In this document: one piece after another, positions 34,379-44,125 of the stretch
How the letters are laid out: each line of letters starts with the position of its first letter
How positions within the stretch are numbered: the stretch's first letter is position 1
Assembly (NCBI RefSeq): GCF_018417535.1
Contig: NZ_CP070978.1
Coordinates: forward strand, 1,798,001-1,862,000
DNA: 64,000 nt
Source: Burkholderia pyrrocinia
GTDB taxonomy: Bacteria; Pseudomonadota; Gammaproteobacteria; Burkholderiales; Burkholderiaceae
Reading direction: 5' to 3'
Made by a program: the position numbers and the translations under genes
Notes under the pieces: generated by a model
Database searches by the model: none
The model's input: the letters and a program-made list of their open reading frames with translations, nothing else
Told to the model about the DNA's origin: nothing

Positions 34379-34685
34379 GCGTGGCGGCCGCCGTCGCGCC
34401 GATGCCGGCACCGGACCGTCATCGAAATCCAGCATAATCAGGCGGTTGAACAAGCACCGCAGCCGGCGCGCGAACGGCGCACACGCGGGCGACGTCGTCC
34501 GGTTCACGGCTTGTGCTCGTTCGGCAGCCGCGGATACAGCCGGTTTGTGCCGGTTTCGCGCGCGGCCAATTGTGCAGGTGCAAAAAGACGAACGAGGAAC
34601 GGACGCGCTCCGGCATGCATCATGGCGCCGGCGATCGCGTCACACATCAGACCACGCCATCCCGCCGAATACAGGACACCGACAC
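34379..34685. other. Intergenic stretch, nothing recognised
   Basis: Contains the breakpoint of the porin deletion and the leader of the acetyltransferase gene. No conserved frame, hairpin or repeat of note was seen. Confidence 0.5.
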
Positions 34686-35285
34686 ATGGACCGAGCCGAG
34701 CACATCAGCATCGAACCAGCGAGCGGGCTTCCCGCCAACGAACTGGACCGATGCGACTTCTCGTTCGATATCGCATGGGCGCTGAATGCGCCGTATCAGG
34801 ACTTGCTCGATCTTCGCGCGCTGCCGGTACGGCGCAAGGACTACGGCTTCGATCCGGCCGGCTGGGCAGGCGAAGCGTCGGGCAAGACGGCGCTCTTTCG
34901 CGCAACGGCCGGCGGGCGGCTCGCCGGGTTCGTCGCGATCGCGGAGAGCTGGAACGGCATGGCCGAGATCGCGGAGCTGGCCGTCGACCGCGATTGCCGG
35001 CGCCAGGGGATCGGGCAGTTCCTGCTGGCCGCCGCGGAAGCGTGGGCGCGCAACCAAGGGTTCGGCTTCATGCGGCTGGAAACGCAGGCGAACAATGTCG
35101 CGGCCTGCAGCACGTATGCACGCACCGGCTTCGTGCTGGGCGGCCACGACCGCTTCCTGTACGCGGATGGCGACAACGACGGGGAAGTCGCGCTGTTCTG
35201 GTACAAGGACCTGCGCGACGGGCAGACCGCTCGAAGCCGCACGGTCGACCCGGAATCGCTGCGGCCGGTGCGGCCGGTGCGATGA
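34686..35285 (+). CDS. GNAT N-acetyltransferase
   Basis: 199 aa. The acetyl-CoA motif A is AELAVDRDCRRQGIGQFLLA (R/Q-x-x-G-x-G), preceded by GRLAGFVAIAESWNGMAEIA and followed by MRLETQANNVAACSTYARTG with conserved Asn and Tyr. The N-terminal LDRCDFSFDIAWALNAPYQD resembles streptothricin acetyltransferase-like GNATs. It may acetylate an amino-group antibiotic or a small metabolite; no resistance context is present. Confidence 0.82.
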   Translation: MDRAEHISIEPASGLPANELDRCDFSFDIAWALNAPYQDLLDLRALPVRRKDYGFDPAGWAGEASGKTALFRATAGGRLAGFVAIAESWNGMAEIAELAVDRDCRRQGIGQFLLAAAEAWARNQGFGFMRLETQANNVAACSTYARTGFVLGGHDRFLYADGDNDGEVALFWYKDLRDGQTARSRTVDPESLRPVRPVR

Positions 35286-35315
35286 AGCAGCGCCGACCGG
35301 CGCGTCATTGCCGCG

Positions 35316-36101
35316 TCACTTCCGCGTCGCCACGATGAACAGGCGCGGGAACGGCAGCAGCACGGTGCCGTCGGCCAGTGCCGGATAGCCGTTCGGGCCG
35401 GCGAGCGCATCGCGATAACGCGCGAGGAACGCACGCTGTTCGCCGTCATCGAGCGCCGCGAGAAACGGCCGCAACGCACTGCCCTTGAACCATTCGACGA
35501 CCGCATCCGCACCACCGCGCAGCGGGTGGTAGTAGGTCGTGCGCCACACATCCACGCGCGAACCCAGCGGCGACAGCAGCGCGTAGTAGTAACGCGCGTC
35601 GAACCGCTCGGTGCGCGCCGCACCTTTCAGCTTGTCCGCCCATGGCCCGGCCGCCGCGACTTCGCGCATCAGCCGGTGCGCCGGTTCGTCGAGGTTGTCG
35701 GGCATCTGTACCGCGAGATGGCCGCCCGGCGCGAGCCGGCCGACGAGCATCGGAAACAGCGTGTCGTGCGCGGGCACCCATTGCAGCACCGCGTTCGACA
35801 GGATCAGGTCATAGCCGCCCGGATCGTCCCACGTGGCGACATCCGCGATATCGAAACGCAACGCGGGCAGGCGCTTGCGCGCGGCCGCGATCATGTCCGC
35901 CGATGCGTCGATCCCGTGGACCGTCGCGTCGGGTGCGCGCGCGATCAGCGCTTCGGTCGAATTGCCGGGCCCGCAGCCGATATCGACCGCCGTGCGGATC
36001 GGCGTGCGCGGCACGGCGGCCAGCAGGTCGCGCACCGGCCGCGTGCGTTCGTCCTCGAATTGCACGTACTGGTTCGCGTATTGATCGAGTGGGGTCGTCA
36101 C
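35316..36101 (-). CDS. tam: Trans-aconitate 2-methyltransferase
   Basis: 261 aa with a GTG start preceded by AAGGAG. The sequence opens TTPLDQYANQYVQFEDERTR and carries motif I AVDIGCGPGNSTEALIARAP and YDLILSNAVLQWVPAHDTLF, then GGHLAVQMPDNLDEPAHRLM, the diagnostic QMPDN stretch of Tam. This enzyme methylates trans-aconitate, an inhibitor of the TCA cycle formed from cis-aconitate, using SAM. It is divergent from the LysR gene at 36240, which may regulate it. Confidence 0.86.
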   Translation of the reverse strand: MTTPLDQYANQYVQFEDERTRPVRDLLAAVPRTPIRTAVDIGCGPGNSTEALIARAPDATVHGIDASADMIAAARKRLPALRFDIADVATWDDPGGYDLILSNAVLQWVPAHDTLFPMLVGRLAPGGHLAVQMPDNLDEPAHRLMREVAAAGPWADKLKGAARTERFDARYYYALLSPLGSRVDVWRTTYYHPLRGGADAVVEWFKGSALRPFLAALDDGEQRAFLARYRDALAGPNGYPALADGTVLLPFPRLFIVATRK

Positions 36102-36239
36102 GAGGGTTCTCCTTGTCGGCATGGGCGGCGTCGCCGCATCCGGGCGCGGGATGCATGCGGCCGTCGATGCAGCGCATTCTGCGACTGACACCGCACTTCA
36201 GTAAAATGAATTTAATATCGTGATTGATTCAAATTTCTG

Positions 36240-37136
36240 ATGAAGATCGATACGCTCGGTGTCCAGGCTTTCGTCGCGATCGCCGACGGCGGCAGCTTCC
36301 GGCAGGCCGCCGACACGCTGCACGTGACGCAGACCGCGATCACGCAGCGGCTGCGCAAGCTCGAGTCGTTTCTCGGCGTCGCGCTGGTCGAACGCACGAC
36401 ACGCCGCACCACGCTGACCGAGATCGGCCGGCGCTTCCTGCCGCAGGCACGGCGGCTGCTGAACGAACTGTCCGATGCGCTGACCGAAATCCGCGAGACG
36501 GGTTTGAGCCAGCGCGGCGACGTCACGATCGCGTGCGTGCCGACGGTCGGCGTGCAATACCTGCCGCGCATCCTGCGCGCGTTCTCCGGGCACCGGCCGC
36601 ACGATCGCGTGAAGATCCTCGACCACGCATCGGCATCGGTGCTGCAGGCCGTGCTGCGCCGCGAAGCCGAATTCGGCATCGGCATCGCCGGCGACCAGCA
36701 CCCCGAACTCGTCAGCGTGCCGCTCACGCACGACCCTTACGTGCTCGTCTGCCGCGACGATCATCCGCTCGCGAAGCGGCGGCGCATCCGCTGGGTGGCG
36801 CTGCAGCCGCATCCGCTGATCTTCGCCGGCGAAGTGAGCGGCAATCGCGGGCTGCTCGAAGGCGCGCTGAAGACCAGCGGCGTGTCGCTGCATTCGTTCT
36901 ACGAGGTGCAGCGCAGTTCGACCGCGCTCGGGCTCGTCGCGGAAGGGCTCGGCGCGGCCGTGGTGCCGAAGCTCGCGATCCAGAAGAACGCGTATCCGAT
37001 GATCCGCACGATCGAGCTCGTCGAGCCGTCGGTATCGCGCACGCTGGTGCTCGTCACGCGCAAGAGCGCGCAACTGTCGCCTGCGGCGCGCGCGCTCTAC
37101 GACATGATCGTCGAGCGCGCGACGCGGGAGCGGTGA
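36240..37136 (+). CDS. LysR-family transcriptional regulator
   Basis: 298 aa. Helix-turn-helix VQAFVAIADGGSFRQAADTL followed by HVTQTAITQRLRKLESFLGV, then the RTTRRTTLTEIGRRFLPQ linker. The effector domain (GDVTIACVPTVGVQYLPRIL to AVVPKLAIQKNAYPMIRTIE) is complete. It faces tam with 138 bp between starts, a standard LysR arrangement; the region contains AT-rich TTTAATATCGTGATTGATTC near the start that could hold the binding site. Confidence 0.88.
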   Translation: MKIDTLGVQAFVAIADGGSFRQAADTLHVTQTAITQRLRKLESFLGVALVERTTRRTTLTEIGRRFLPQARRLLNELSDALTEIRETGLSQRGDVTIACVPTVGVQYLPRILRAFSGHRPHDRVKILDHASASVLQAVLRREAEFGIGIAGDQHPELVSVPLTHDPYVLVCRDDHPLAKRRRIRWVALQPHPLIFAGEVSGNRGLLEGALKTSGVSLHSFYEVQRSSTALGLVAEGLGAAVVPKLAIQKNAYPMIRTIELVEPSVSRTLVLVTRKSAQLSPAARALYDMIVERATRER

Positions 37137-37267
37137 TTCGCAAGCGGTACAGGCGCTTCCGAAACATCGCCGGATATGAACGGCGGGGCATCCTGCATTA
37201 CGCGTGCCGTCACTCGCTCACGATGTCGGCGGATGTCAGGAACAAGCCGGTGGCCGCGACAACGCGC

Positions 37268-37702
37268 TCAAAGCGTCTTGACCATGAACACGCGCGCGGT
37301 CCCGTCCGGCTCGCACGGCACTTCGCCGAAGGTCTCGTAACCGTGCTTCCGGTAGAAATCCGGCGCCTGGAACGAGATCGTGTACAGCACCGCGCGTGCG
37401 CACCCGCGCCGTTTCGCTTCCGCTTCGGCCTCGCGCAGCAGCCGGCTGCCGAATCCGCCGCCGCGCAGCGATTCGGGCAGGTAGAACAGATCGATGAAGA
37501 AAAGGCCGAGCGAAGTCCTGCCGGTGAGGCCGCCCAATACCTCGCCGGTCGCGGGATCGGTCACGTAGACGTCGAGCGCGGCCGTGTCGGCGCGCCCCGT
37601 CATCGCATGGTTGAATTCGCCGAGCTTGCGGCTGATGAAGTCTCGTGCGGCCGGCTGCTCGGTGTCGGTCAATTGAAGGGTAACGTCGGGAAGGGCTGTC
37701 AT
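37268..37702 (-). CDS. GNAT N-acetyltransferase
   Basis: 144 aa from MTALPDVTLQLTDTEQPAAR. The GNAT core includes LGLFFIDLFYLPESLRGGGF followed by GSRLLREAEAEAKRRGCARA (acetyl-CoA loop RGGGFGSRLL) and LYTISFQAPDFYRKHGYETF (the FYxKxGY motif). Soluble, single-domain enzyme; the substrate is unknown. Confidence 0.85.
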   Translation of the reverse strand: MTALPDVTLQLTDTEQPAARDFISRKLGEFNHAMTGRADTAALDVYVTDPATGEVLGGLTGRTSLGLFFIDLFYLPESLRGGGFGSRLLREAEAEAKRRGCARAVLYTISFQAPDFYRKHGYETFGEVPCEPDGTARVFMVKTL

Positions 37703-37819
37703 CGGGCGAACGCGTGCGTGAAAAGGCCGCCGGGCGTACAGCACCCGCTGCGGGCGTCGCACGACTATAGCGCGTCGCGCGCCCGCCGCTCCGTTCCGCG
37801 TTGTCGCGATGCGTGGGCT

Positions 37820-37973
37820 GACGCCACCGCGAACGCCGCCTTAATGTCGGCCACGCGGCGCCGCTCGCGCGCGATCATCGTCCGGTTCACGACGATCTCG
37901 CCGTCGCGAACGGGCGGCCGCCCTCTTCCACGTTCTTCATCGCACGATCGATCGTGCGTTTCACAAAATCCAT
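37820..37973 (-). pseudogene. Relic of a nucleoside/guanine deaminase gene
   Basis: The minus strand starts MDFVKRTIDRAMKNVEEGGR then PFA, exactly the opening of guanine/cytosine-deaminase-type genes. A small deletion shifts the frame, after which RDGEIVVNRTMIARE, the next conserved strand, appears in another frame. The zinc motifs (HAE, PCxxC) are missing. Only about 45 codons of a 150-aa enzyme survive. Confidence 0.65.
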
Positions 37974-38087
37974 GGCTGCGTCCTCGTAGGAACGGCATGG
38001 CGGGAACGTGCGCCAGCCAGTGGCCGACGCACGTCGAGCGAACCTGCGCGGCACCGTCGCTGCAGCGCCGCGCCGGCGTCGGAACGG

Positions 38088-38558
38088 TCAGAACGGCTTG
38101 GTCGGCAGGTACTTGCCGTCGAGCGTGATCACCGCGCGCGAACCGCCTTCGGGATCGTCGACCTTCTTCACGTCGAGCCGGAAATTGATCGCGCTGATGA
38201 TGCCGTCGCCGAACTTCTCGTGGACGAGCGCCTTCAGCGTCGTGCCGTACACCTGCAGCATTTCGTAGAAGCGGTAAATGGTCGGGTCGGTCGGCACGCG
38301 ATCGTCGATGCTGCCGCGCAGCGGAATCGTCTGCAGCAGCAGCACCGCGTCGTCGTCGAGGCCGAGCTTGTCGGCGACGACGCGCGCCGCGTCGGCCGGC
38401 AACGCATGCTGGCCGAGCAGCGCGGCCGTGACGAACGCTTCGCTGAGGCCCGTGCCTTCGGTGAGCTGCGCGAACGACAGGTTCTTGCGCGCCTTCGCGA
38501 GGACGATGGTTTCCGCAAGCGCGTGGCGGGCGGTCTGACTGTGCTGGGACTGGATCAT
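38088..38558 (-). CDS. cynS: Cyanate hydratase (cyanase)
   Basis: 156 aa, the same length as E. coli CynS. It has the N-terminal helical domain ([20 protein letters not shown]) and the catalytic domain with Arg96, Glu99 and Ser122 ([22 protein letters not shown]), numbered as in E. coli. It converts cyanate plus bicarbonate to ammonia and CO2, giving cyanate detoxification and a nitrogen source. Together with cynT and the divergent cynR it forms a complete cyn operon. No cyanate transporter (cynX) is present. Confidence 0.96.
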   Translation of the reverse strand: MIQSQHSQTARHALAETIVLAKARKNLSFAQLTEGTGLSEAFVTAALLGQHALPADAARVVADKLGLDDDAVLLLQTIPLRGSIDDRVPTDPTIYRFYEMLQVYGTTLKALVHEKFGDGIISAINFRLDVKKVDDPEGGSRAVITLDGKYLPTKPF

Positions 38559-38588
38559 GGCAATACCTCGTGGCTGGGTGGGAGCGAT

Positions 38589-39248
38589 TCAGGCCGCAAC
38601 GGGGAGCGTCGCGGGCGTGGCGCGGACGTCGGGATGGTCCGCCAGGGAGACGAACCGGCCGGTCGCGCCGTCATGGGCGTCGATGCAGCCGGATTCGATG
38701 TCGTAGACCCAGCCGTGCAGCGCGAGACGCCCTTCTTCGAGCGCGAGCCGCACGGCAGGGTGCGTCTTCAGGTTCGCGAGTTGCGCGACGACGTTCTCGC
38801 GCACCATCGAGTCGATCCGTTCGCGTTCGCTGCGATGCGCGCGCGCCTCGTTCACGACGCGCGCCGAATCGGCGTAGCGCAGCCAGTGGCCGACGGCCGG
38901 CATGTGATCCATGCACTGGCAGGTCGCGATCGCGGTCATCGCGCCGCAATCGGAATGCCCGCAGATCACGACGTCGGTCACGCGCAGCGCGGCCACCGCG
39001 TATTCGACCGATGCCGATACGCCGCCAGGCTCGGGGCCGTACGACGGCACGATGTTGCCGGCGTTTCGGATCACGAACAGATCGCCCGGTTCGCGCTGCG
39101 TGACGAGCTCGGGCACGAGCCGGCTGTCCGAGCACGAGATGAACAGCGCACGCGGGTTCTGGCTGCGCGCGAGATCGCGGAACAGCGCGGCGCGCTCCGG
39201 ATAGGCGTCGCGCTGGAACTTCAGAAAGCCTTCGATGATGTCCTTCAT
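38589..39248 (-). CDS. cynT: Beta-carbonic anhydrase
   Basis: 219 aa from [20 protein letters not shown]; upstream in-frame sequence is not part of the fold. Zinc ligands Cys39 ([12 protein letters not shown]), His98 and Cys101 ([12 protein letters not shown]) and Asp41 match the E. coli CynT positions. It recycles CO2 made by cyanase to bicarbonate, its co-substrate. It precedes cynS by 30 bases. Confidence 0.95.
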   Translation of the reverse strand: MKDIIEGFLKFQRDAYPERAALFRDLARSQNPRALFISCSDSRLVPELVTQREPGDLFVIRNAGNIVPSYGPEPGGVSASVEYAVAALRVTDVVICGHSDCGAMTAIATCQCMDHMPAVGHWLRYADSARVVNEARAHRSERERIDSMVRENVVAQLANLKTHPAVRLALEEGRLALHGWVYDIESGCIDAHDGATGRFVSLADHPDVRATPATLPVAA

Positions 39249-39361
39249 CGCGTGTCCTCCGGTGTGGGTGAAATCGATGAAGGGCAGGTTACGCCGGACT
39301 TCCAATAACGTAAAAGACTGATTTATGATCCAGCGGATAAGCACGACTTATAGGAACCGCC
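39249..39361. promoter_or_regulatory. Divergent cynT/cynR promoter region
   Basis: The 113 bp between the cynT and cynR starts hold both promoters and must contain the CynR site, as in E. coli. ATAAG/CTTAT-type sequences occur (TTTATGATCC and ACTTATAGG, about 20 bp apart), a possible T-N11-A LysR site. Exact site not resolved. Confidence 0.5.
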
Positions 39362-40288
39362 ATGCTGCTTCGCCACATCAACTACTTCCTGGCCGTCGCC
39401 GAACACCGCAGCTTCACGCGTGCCGCCGCTGCGCTGCACGTGTCGCAGCCCGCGCTGTCACAGCAGATCCGCCAGCTCGAGGAGACGCTCGGCGCACAAC
39501 TGTTCGACCGCACCGGGCGCGTCACCCGCTTGACGGACGCCGGCGACGTGTATTTCCGCTATGCGCGGCAGGCGCTGCACGATCTCGCGGAAGGCCGGCG
39601 CGCCATTCACGACGTGCAGGATCTCAGCCGCGGCTCGCTGCGGATCGCGGTCACGCCGACTTTCACGAGCTATCTCGTCGGGCCGCTCGTCGAGGCGTTT
39701 CACGGCCGCTATCCGGATGTGTCGCTGTCGGTACGCGAGATGTCGCAGGAGCGCATCGAGGCGCTGCTCGTCGACGACGAGCTCGATGTCGGCATCGCGT
39801 TCGATGAGGTGCAGACGGCGGATATCGAAGTGGAAACGTTGCTGGTCGAGACGCTCGCGCTGGTCGTGAATCGTCAGCACGCGCTCGCCGGGAAACGCAA
39901 GGCCGGCCTGCGTGCGCTGCACGACGCGCCGCTTGTGCTGCTGACCGCCGAGTTCGCGACGCGCGCACAGATCGACCGTTATTTCCGCGAGCACGACGTG
40001 CGGCCGCGTGTGTTGATGGAGGCGAATTCGCTTGGTGCGGTGATCGAGATCGTGCGCCGCACGCATCTCGCGACGCTGCTGCCCGCGACGATCGCGACCG
40101 GGCACGACGATCTCGTCGCCGTCGCGCTCGATCCGGCCGGGCTGCGGCGCACGGCCGTGCTGCTCCAGCGCAAGGGCGCGTACCGGAGTGCGGCCGCGCG
40201 CGCGTTCGTCGAGCTGGCGCCAGGAGTGGGAAAGGGAAAACGGGAAGGCGATTCACGCCCGGCGCGCCGAAGGGCGGCCGGCAAATGA
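39362..40288 (+). CDS. cynR: LysR-family activator of cyanate operon, CynR-like
   Basis: 308 aa. [20 protein letters not shown] and [20 protein letters not shown] followed by [20 protein letters not shown] match CynR closely, and the effector domain ([20 protein letters not shown]) is complete. In E. coli CynR binds the intergenic region and activates cynTSX when cyanate is present. The divergent placement here is the same. Confidence 0.92.
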   Translation: MLLRHINYFLAVAEHRSFTRAAAALHVSQPALSQQIRQLEETLGAQLFDRTGRVTRLTDAGDVYFRYARQALHDLAEGRRAIHDVQDLSRGSLRIAVTPTFTSYLVGPLVEAFHGRYPDVSLSVREMSQERIEALLVDDELDVGIAFDEVQTADIEVETLLVETLALVVNRQHALAGKRKAGLRALHDAPLVLLTAEFATRAQIDRYFREHDVRPRVLMEANSLGAVIEIVRRTHLATLLPATIATGHDDLVAVALDPAGLRRTAVLLQRKGAYRSAAARAFVELAPGVGKGKREGDSRPARRRAAGK

Positions 40289-40325
40289 ACGCCTGCGTCG
40301 GATCGAATCGACGCGAAGAAACGCG

Positions 40326-40532
40326 TCAGTTGTAGCCGAGAATCGCCACCGCCGCGACATCCGGCCGATCGAGCGTATTCCCGACGAGCGACGTCATCGG
40401 CTCCTGCAGCACGGCCTGATACGACGTCACGCGCGCCTCTTCCGGCACGCCCGCTTCATCGGGTGCCGGTTCGTCGAACGCGTCGAAACCGCTGAAGAAC
40501 CCCGGTTGTTTCTGCGAAAAAGCCATCTCCAC
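40326..40532 (-). CDS. Short hypothetical protein after DUF3422 gene
   Basis: 68 aa. MEMAFSQKQPGFFSGFDAFD then EPAPDEAGVPEEARVTSYQA and the tail SLVGNTLDRPDVAAVAILGYN. It is acidic in the middle with a hydrophobic, Gly/Asn-ending tail, and no family was recognised. It begins 24 bases after the DUF3422 stop, so it is probably in the same transcript. Its leader-then-core look is reminiscent of peptide precursors, but no modifying enzyme is nearby. Confidence 0.5.
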   Translation of the reverse strand: MEMAFSQKQPGFFSGFDAFDEPAPDEAGVPEEARVTSYQAVLQEPMTSLVGNTLDRPDVAAVAILGYN

Positions 40533-40555
40533 TCCTTTGATATGTCGTTGATGTT

Positions 40556-41875
40556 CTAGCTGACCTGTTTCAACGCCGCCGCATGCACGGACGCGTCGTC
40601 ATGCACGGCCTCCGATCGCGCAAGCTGCGCGCGCGTACGCCGCGTGATGTGAATCACCGCGAATACCACCGGCGCGATCAGCAGGCCTTCCGCCAGCTCC
40701 GGATCGACCGGCAGGTTCATCACGTGCAACGCCTTGAACGCCGCCGTCGCGAGCGACAGCACGTAGTACGAAATGGCCGCCACCGACAGCCCTTCGACCG
40801 CATGCTGCAGATGAAGCTGATTGCGCGCGGTGCGCTCCATTCCCGCCAGCAGGCGCGTCACGTCCTTTTCCTGCGCGAGGTTCACGCGCGTGCGCAGCAG
40901 GTCGACCGCGCGTGCGATCCGCGCGGCGATCTGCTCGTGGCGCGCCCACACGCTGCGGCACGTCTCCATCGCCGGCGCGAAACGCCGCTCCATGAATTCG
41001 GCGATCGTCGGCATCCCTTCGATGCGCTCCTCACGCAATTCCTGGATGCGCGCCAGCACGAGCTTCTCGTACGCACGCGACGCGCTGAAACGCGCACCCG
41101 ATCCCGACAGCGATTCGACCCGTACCGCGAGATGCGTGAGCTTGACGAGCAGCGCCGTGTCGTCGCCGTCGGCGCCGCTCGCGTCCATCCGCTGCATCAA
41201 CGCATGCAGCGCCGTGTGAATTTCGTCGAGTTCGCGGCTCATCCGGCGCGCGACGGGCAGCGCGAGCAGCGCCATCATCCGGTACGTTTCGATTTCATGG
41301 AGACGCTGCAGCAGGCGGCCGCCCTGCTCCTCGCGGAAATCCTCGTCGACGACGAGAAAGCGCATGAAGCCGTCGTCGCGCACATGCCAGTCGCAGAACA
41401 CCTTGCCGCCGCCGAGCACGTTGCTGCCGACGAGCGCGGGCCCGTCGATCCAGCGGCGCAGGTCGCCGCAGACGAGCCGCGCGGCATCGCCCGACAGCAG
41501 CTCCATCCGCACCGCGACGAAGCGGATGCCGGCGAGCCGCGCGAACCATGCGGCCGGAATGCCTTCGATCGCGAGATCGTCGAAATAGGCGGTGTCGCGA
41601 CGCGGCGCGACGAACGTGAAGGTCGAGAATTCGGTGTGGCGCTCCCACTTCAGGTGCCAGCCGCACGGCGACTGCGCCGCGTAGTGCGTCGCACCCTCGT
41701 GCGGCGCGGCGATGCCGGTGTCGCGGCACAGCGCATGCAGCAGCGTTTCGTGGATGTCGGGCTGGCCGTCCGCGTAGATCGCGTAATGCGTGAGCGACAC
41801 GGCTTCGGCAAGCCGCAGGAACGGCCGGGCATGCAATTCCGCGGCCAGTGCGGCGCGCAACGGATGATCCATCAT
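40556..41875 (-). CDS. DUF3422 membrane protein
   Basis: 439 aa. MMDHPLRAALAAELHARPFL is the typical DUF3422 opening, and HALCRDTGIAAPHEGATHYA plus WHLKWERHTEFSTFTFVAPR follow. The middle is a long helical section (VARRMSRELDEIHTALHALM), and the C-terminus has two membrane helices (AISYYVLSLATAAFKALHVM; EGLLIAPVVFAVIHITRRTR). The family is widespread in Burkholderia and rhizobia with no assigned function. It is divergent from the LysR gene at 42005. Confidence 0.88.
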   Translation of the reverse strand: MMDHPLRAALAAELHARPFLRLAEAVSLTHYAIYADGQPDIHETLLHALCRDTGIAAPHEGATHYAAQSPCGWHLKWERHTEFSTFTFVAPRRDTAYFDDLAIEGIPAAWFARLAGIRFVAVRMELLSGDAARLVCGDLRRWIDGPALVGSNVLGGGKVFCDWHVRDDGFMRFLVVDEDFREEQGGRLLQRLHEIETYRMMALLALPVARRMSRELDEIHTALHALMQRMDASGADGDDTALLVKLTHLAVRVESLSGSGARFSASRAYEKLVLARIQELREERIEGMPTIAEFMERRFAPAMETCRSVWARHEQIAARIARAVDLLRTRVNLAQEKDVTRLLAGMERTARNQLHLQHAVEGLSVAAISYYVLSLATAAFKALHVMNLPVDPELAEGLLIAPVVFAVIHITRRTRAQLARSEAVHDDASVHAAALKQVS

Positions 41876-42004
41876 CGAGACACCACTTTTTCCTGTTCAA
41901 GCCTGCGTGCCGGGCGAAACGCCAGCGTGATCGCACTATGGCAGACACACAGCAACAATAAAAACGCATAATGCTGATCGTTACGTTCAGTTTTCCTGAT
42001 ACCC

Positions 42005-42880
42005 ATGAAGATGCTCGATCACGACGTGCTGGCCACCGTCGTCGCCGTCGCGGAGACGGGCAACATGACCCGCGCCGCCGAAGCCGTGAACCGCTCGCAG
42101 TCGGCCGTGAGCATGCAGATCAAGAGCCTGGAAGACGCGATCGGCCGGCCGCTGTTCGTGCGCAAGCCGCGCAGCATCGTGCTCACGCGCGAGGGCGAAG
42201 TGCTGCTGGGATTCGCCAGACGAATGCTGGCGCTGCGCGACGAGGCGTGGGCGGCCGTGGTGCGGCCGGAAGTGACCGGGAAAGTGGTGATCGGCGTGCC
42301 GGACGACTATGCGTCGTCGCTGCTGCCGTCGGTCCTGAAGAAATTCTCGGCGACCTACCCGAAGGTCGAGATCCAGGTGATGGGGCTGCCGAGCAGCGCG
42401 CTCGCGCCGCTGATCAAGGACGGCACCGTCGATCTCGTGTGCGGCACGCGCATCAAGGGGCTGACCGGCGACTTCATCCGCCACGAGCCGATGGCGTGGG
42501 CCGCGATGACGAACGGGCCGCGCGTGTGGGAAGAGCGCCCGCTGCCGATCGCGGTGTTCATGCCGGGCAGCGTCGCGCGCGAGAACGCGATCCGCAGCCT
42601 CGAACGCGCGAAGGTGCCGTACCGCACGTCCTATGAAAGCCCGAGCCTGCTCGGGCTGCTCAGCATGGTCGAGGCCGGCCTCGCGGTCGCGCCGCTCGCG
42701 CGCTGCGCGATTCCCGCGCAACTGTCGATGCTCGGCCGCTCGCACGGGCTGCCCGACCTGCCGCCGCTCGAACTGATCCTCGCGCGCAGCACGAAATCGA
42801 AGCGGCCGCCGTGCGACTTTCTCGCGGAACAGTTGATGGAAGACCTTCAGCGGCAGACCGGGCAAACCGCCGACGCGTGA
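42005..42880 (+). CDS. LysR-family transcriptional regulator
   Basis: 291 aa. HTH: LATVVAVAETGNMTRAAEAV then NRSQSAVSMQIKSLEDAIGR, with a complete effector domain starting GKVVIGVPDDYASSLLPSVL. It is divergent from the DUF3422 gene with 129 bp between, the likely target region. Its stop is immediately followed by the end of the opposite-strand gene at 42881. Confidence 0.88.
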   Translation: MKMLDHDVLATVVAVAETGNMTRAAEAVNRSQSAVSMQIKSLEDAIGRPLFVRKPRSIVLTREGEVLLGFARRMLALRDEAWAAVVRPEVTGKVVIGVPDDYASSLLPSVLKKFSATYPKVEIQVMGLPSSALAPLIKDGTVDLVCGTRIKGLTGDFIRHEPMAWAAMTNGPRVWEERPLPIAVFMPGSVARENAIRSLERAKVPYRTSYESPSLLGLLSMVEAGLAVAPLARCAIPAQLSMLGRSHGLPDLPPLELILARSTKSKRPPCDFLAEQLMEDLQRQTGQTADA

Positions 42881-43441
42881 TCAGCGCGTCGCGCCGAACC
42901 CCGCCGTCGTCAGCGCGGCATTGACGTTCGCCGCGACCGCGTCGACGAGTGCTTCGAGCGTATCGCCGCGCACCTGCGCGTGTTCCGGCGCGACATGCTC
43001 CGCACGTTGCCAGCCCCACTGCGCGCCGGACGCGACCGACAGCGTCGCGCCGTACCGCTTGCCGTGACGGCGACCGAAGATGCTCACGCGCCGCTCGTCC
43101 AGATACGCCTGCTCGGGCAGACAGAGGCGGATCTCGACCGCGACCTGGCCGGGATCGTTGACTCGCGAGGCCGGGCTGACCGCCGGCGCGAACACCTTGC
43201 CGATCCGCAACGTCACGCAGCGCTCCCAGGCCGCGAGCGGCCCGCCGTCCGCGTCGACGCGCTCGGTGTCGACCGACCACTGATGCCCGTCGGGCACGAC
43301 GATCGACTGATGCAGCAACATTTCGGCCACGCGAACCGTCGTCACGAGCTGCCGCGCAAGCTGCCGGCCCGACGGCAGCGACGCCGTCCGCACACGGCGG
43401 CTTGCCGGCCGCGCGACATGCACTTCTTCCGTGAGGTACAT
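42881..43441 (-). CDS. Conserved hypothetical protein
   Basis: 186 aa from MYLTEEVHVARPASRRVRTA. No family was recognised. The body RQLVTTVRVAEMLLHQSIVV, GQVAVEIRLCLPEQAYLDER and RVSIFGRRHGKRYGATLSVA looks soluble and mixed alpha/beta. The stop abuts that of the LysR gene on the other strand by one base. The protein 139 bases upstream (43580-43930) is on the same strand and also unknown, so they may be one unit. Confidence 0.65.
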   Translation of the reverse strand: MYLTEEVHVARPASRRVRTASLPSGRQLARQLVTTVRVAEMLLHQSIVVPDGHQWSVDTERVDADGGPLAAWERCVTLRIGKVFAPAVSPASRVNDPGQVAVEIRLCLPEQAYLDERRVSIFGRRHGKRYGATLSVASGAQWGWQRAEHVAPEHAQVRGDTLEALVDAVAANVNAALTTAGFGATR

Positions 43442-43579
43442 GGACACTCCGTATTCAGGATCGGCGCCGCGCACGGCGCGGCGCACGGGCATCCGCCGCC
43501 GGGTGGACAGCACGACGACCGGCGATCCGGCGGCGGGTCAAACACGCCATACACGAACGAGCAATAACCGTTCCCCGTT

Positions 43580-43930
43580 TCACCGGGCCTGCGGCCCGAC
43601 GCGCAACCGGCGCGCGACGGGCCCGATCGTCGCATCGGCCTGCTGCGCGATCAGCGTGTGCAGCGTGAAGTCCAGATCCTCCGGTGCAATCTCGAAGTGC
43701 ACATGGATCACGTCGCGCACGGCGCGCGCGCTGACGACATACACGCCGAGCGGAGAATGCAGCAGCGCGGCGAGACGGGCGCGCGCGAGTTCGCCGGAGT
43801 CGGCCGTCAGCGTGACGGGCAACTGCAGGCGCGGGCGCGGCGGCGGGAAAGGAATGACGTTCTTGCGTGCGCCTGCGCGCAACTGGCGGCCGGCGACATC
43901 GAAGGCGGGAACGGGATGAATGAAGGTCAT
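43580..43930 (-). CDS. Conserved hypothetical protein
   Basis: 116 aa from MTFIHPVPAFDVAGRQLRAG; an in-frame Met 41 codons upstream lacks a good leader. The sequence NVIPFPPPRPRLQLPVTLTA followed by SGELARARLAALLHSPLGVY and VSARAVRDVIHVHFEIAPED suggests a small alpha/beta domain with a Pro-rich front. No family recognised. Confidence 0.62.
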   Translation of the reverse strand: MTFIHPVPAFDVAGRQLRAGARKNVIPFPPPRPRLQLPVTLTADSGELARARLAALLHSPLGVYVVSARAVRDVIHVHFEIAPEDLDFTLHTLIAQQADATIGPVARRLRVGPQAR

Positions 43931-44125
43931 GGAGCGGACGGAAGCCGTCTCGGCTGTTCGACACATCCCCAGCTTAGAAGAGACCGCATAAACGTCGTGC
44001 AAAAAAAACGGGGCCGCGGTGCAAAAAGCGGCATGTGGAACGCAGCCCGCCATCTGCGGGCCGCGCGACGGACGGGCGCGCGCCAGGATCGCCCGTCGCT
44101 CGCGTCAGCCGCGCCCGCGCCCGAG

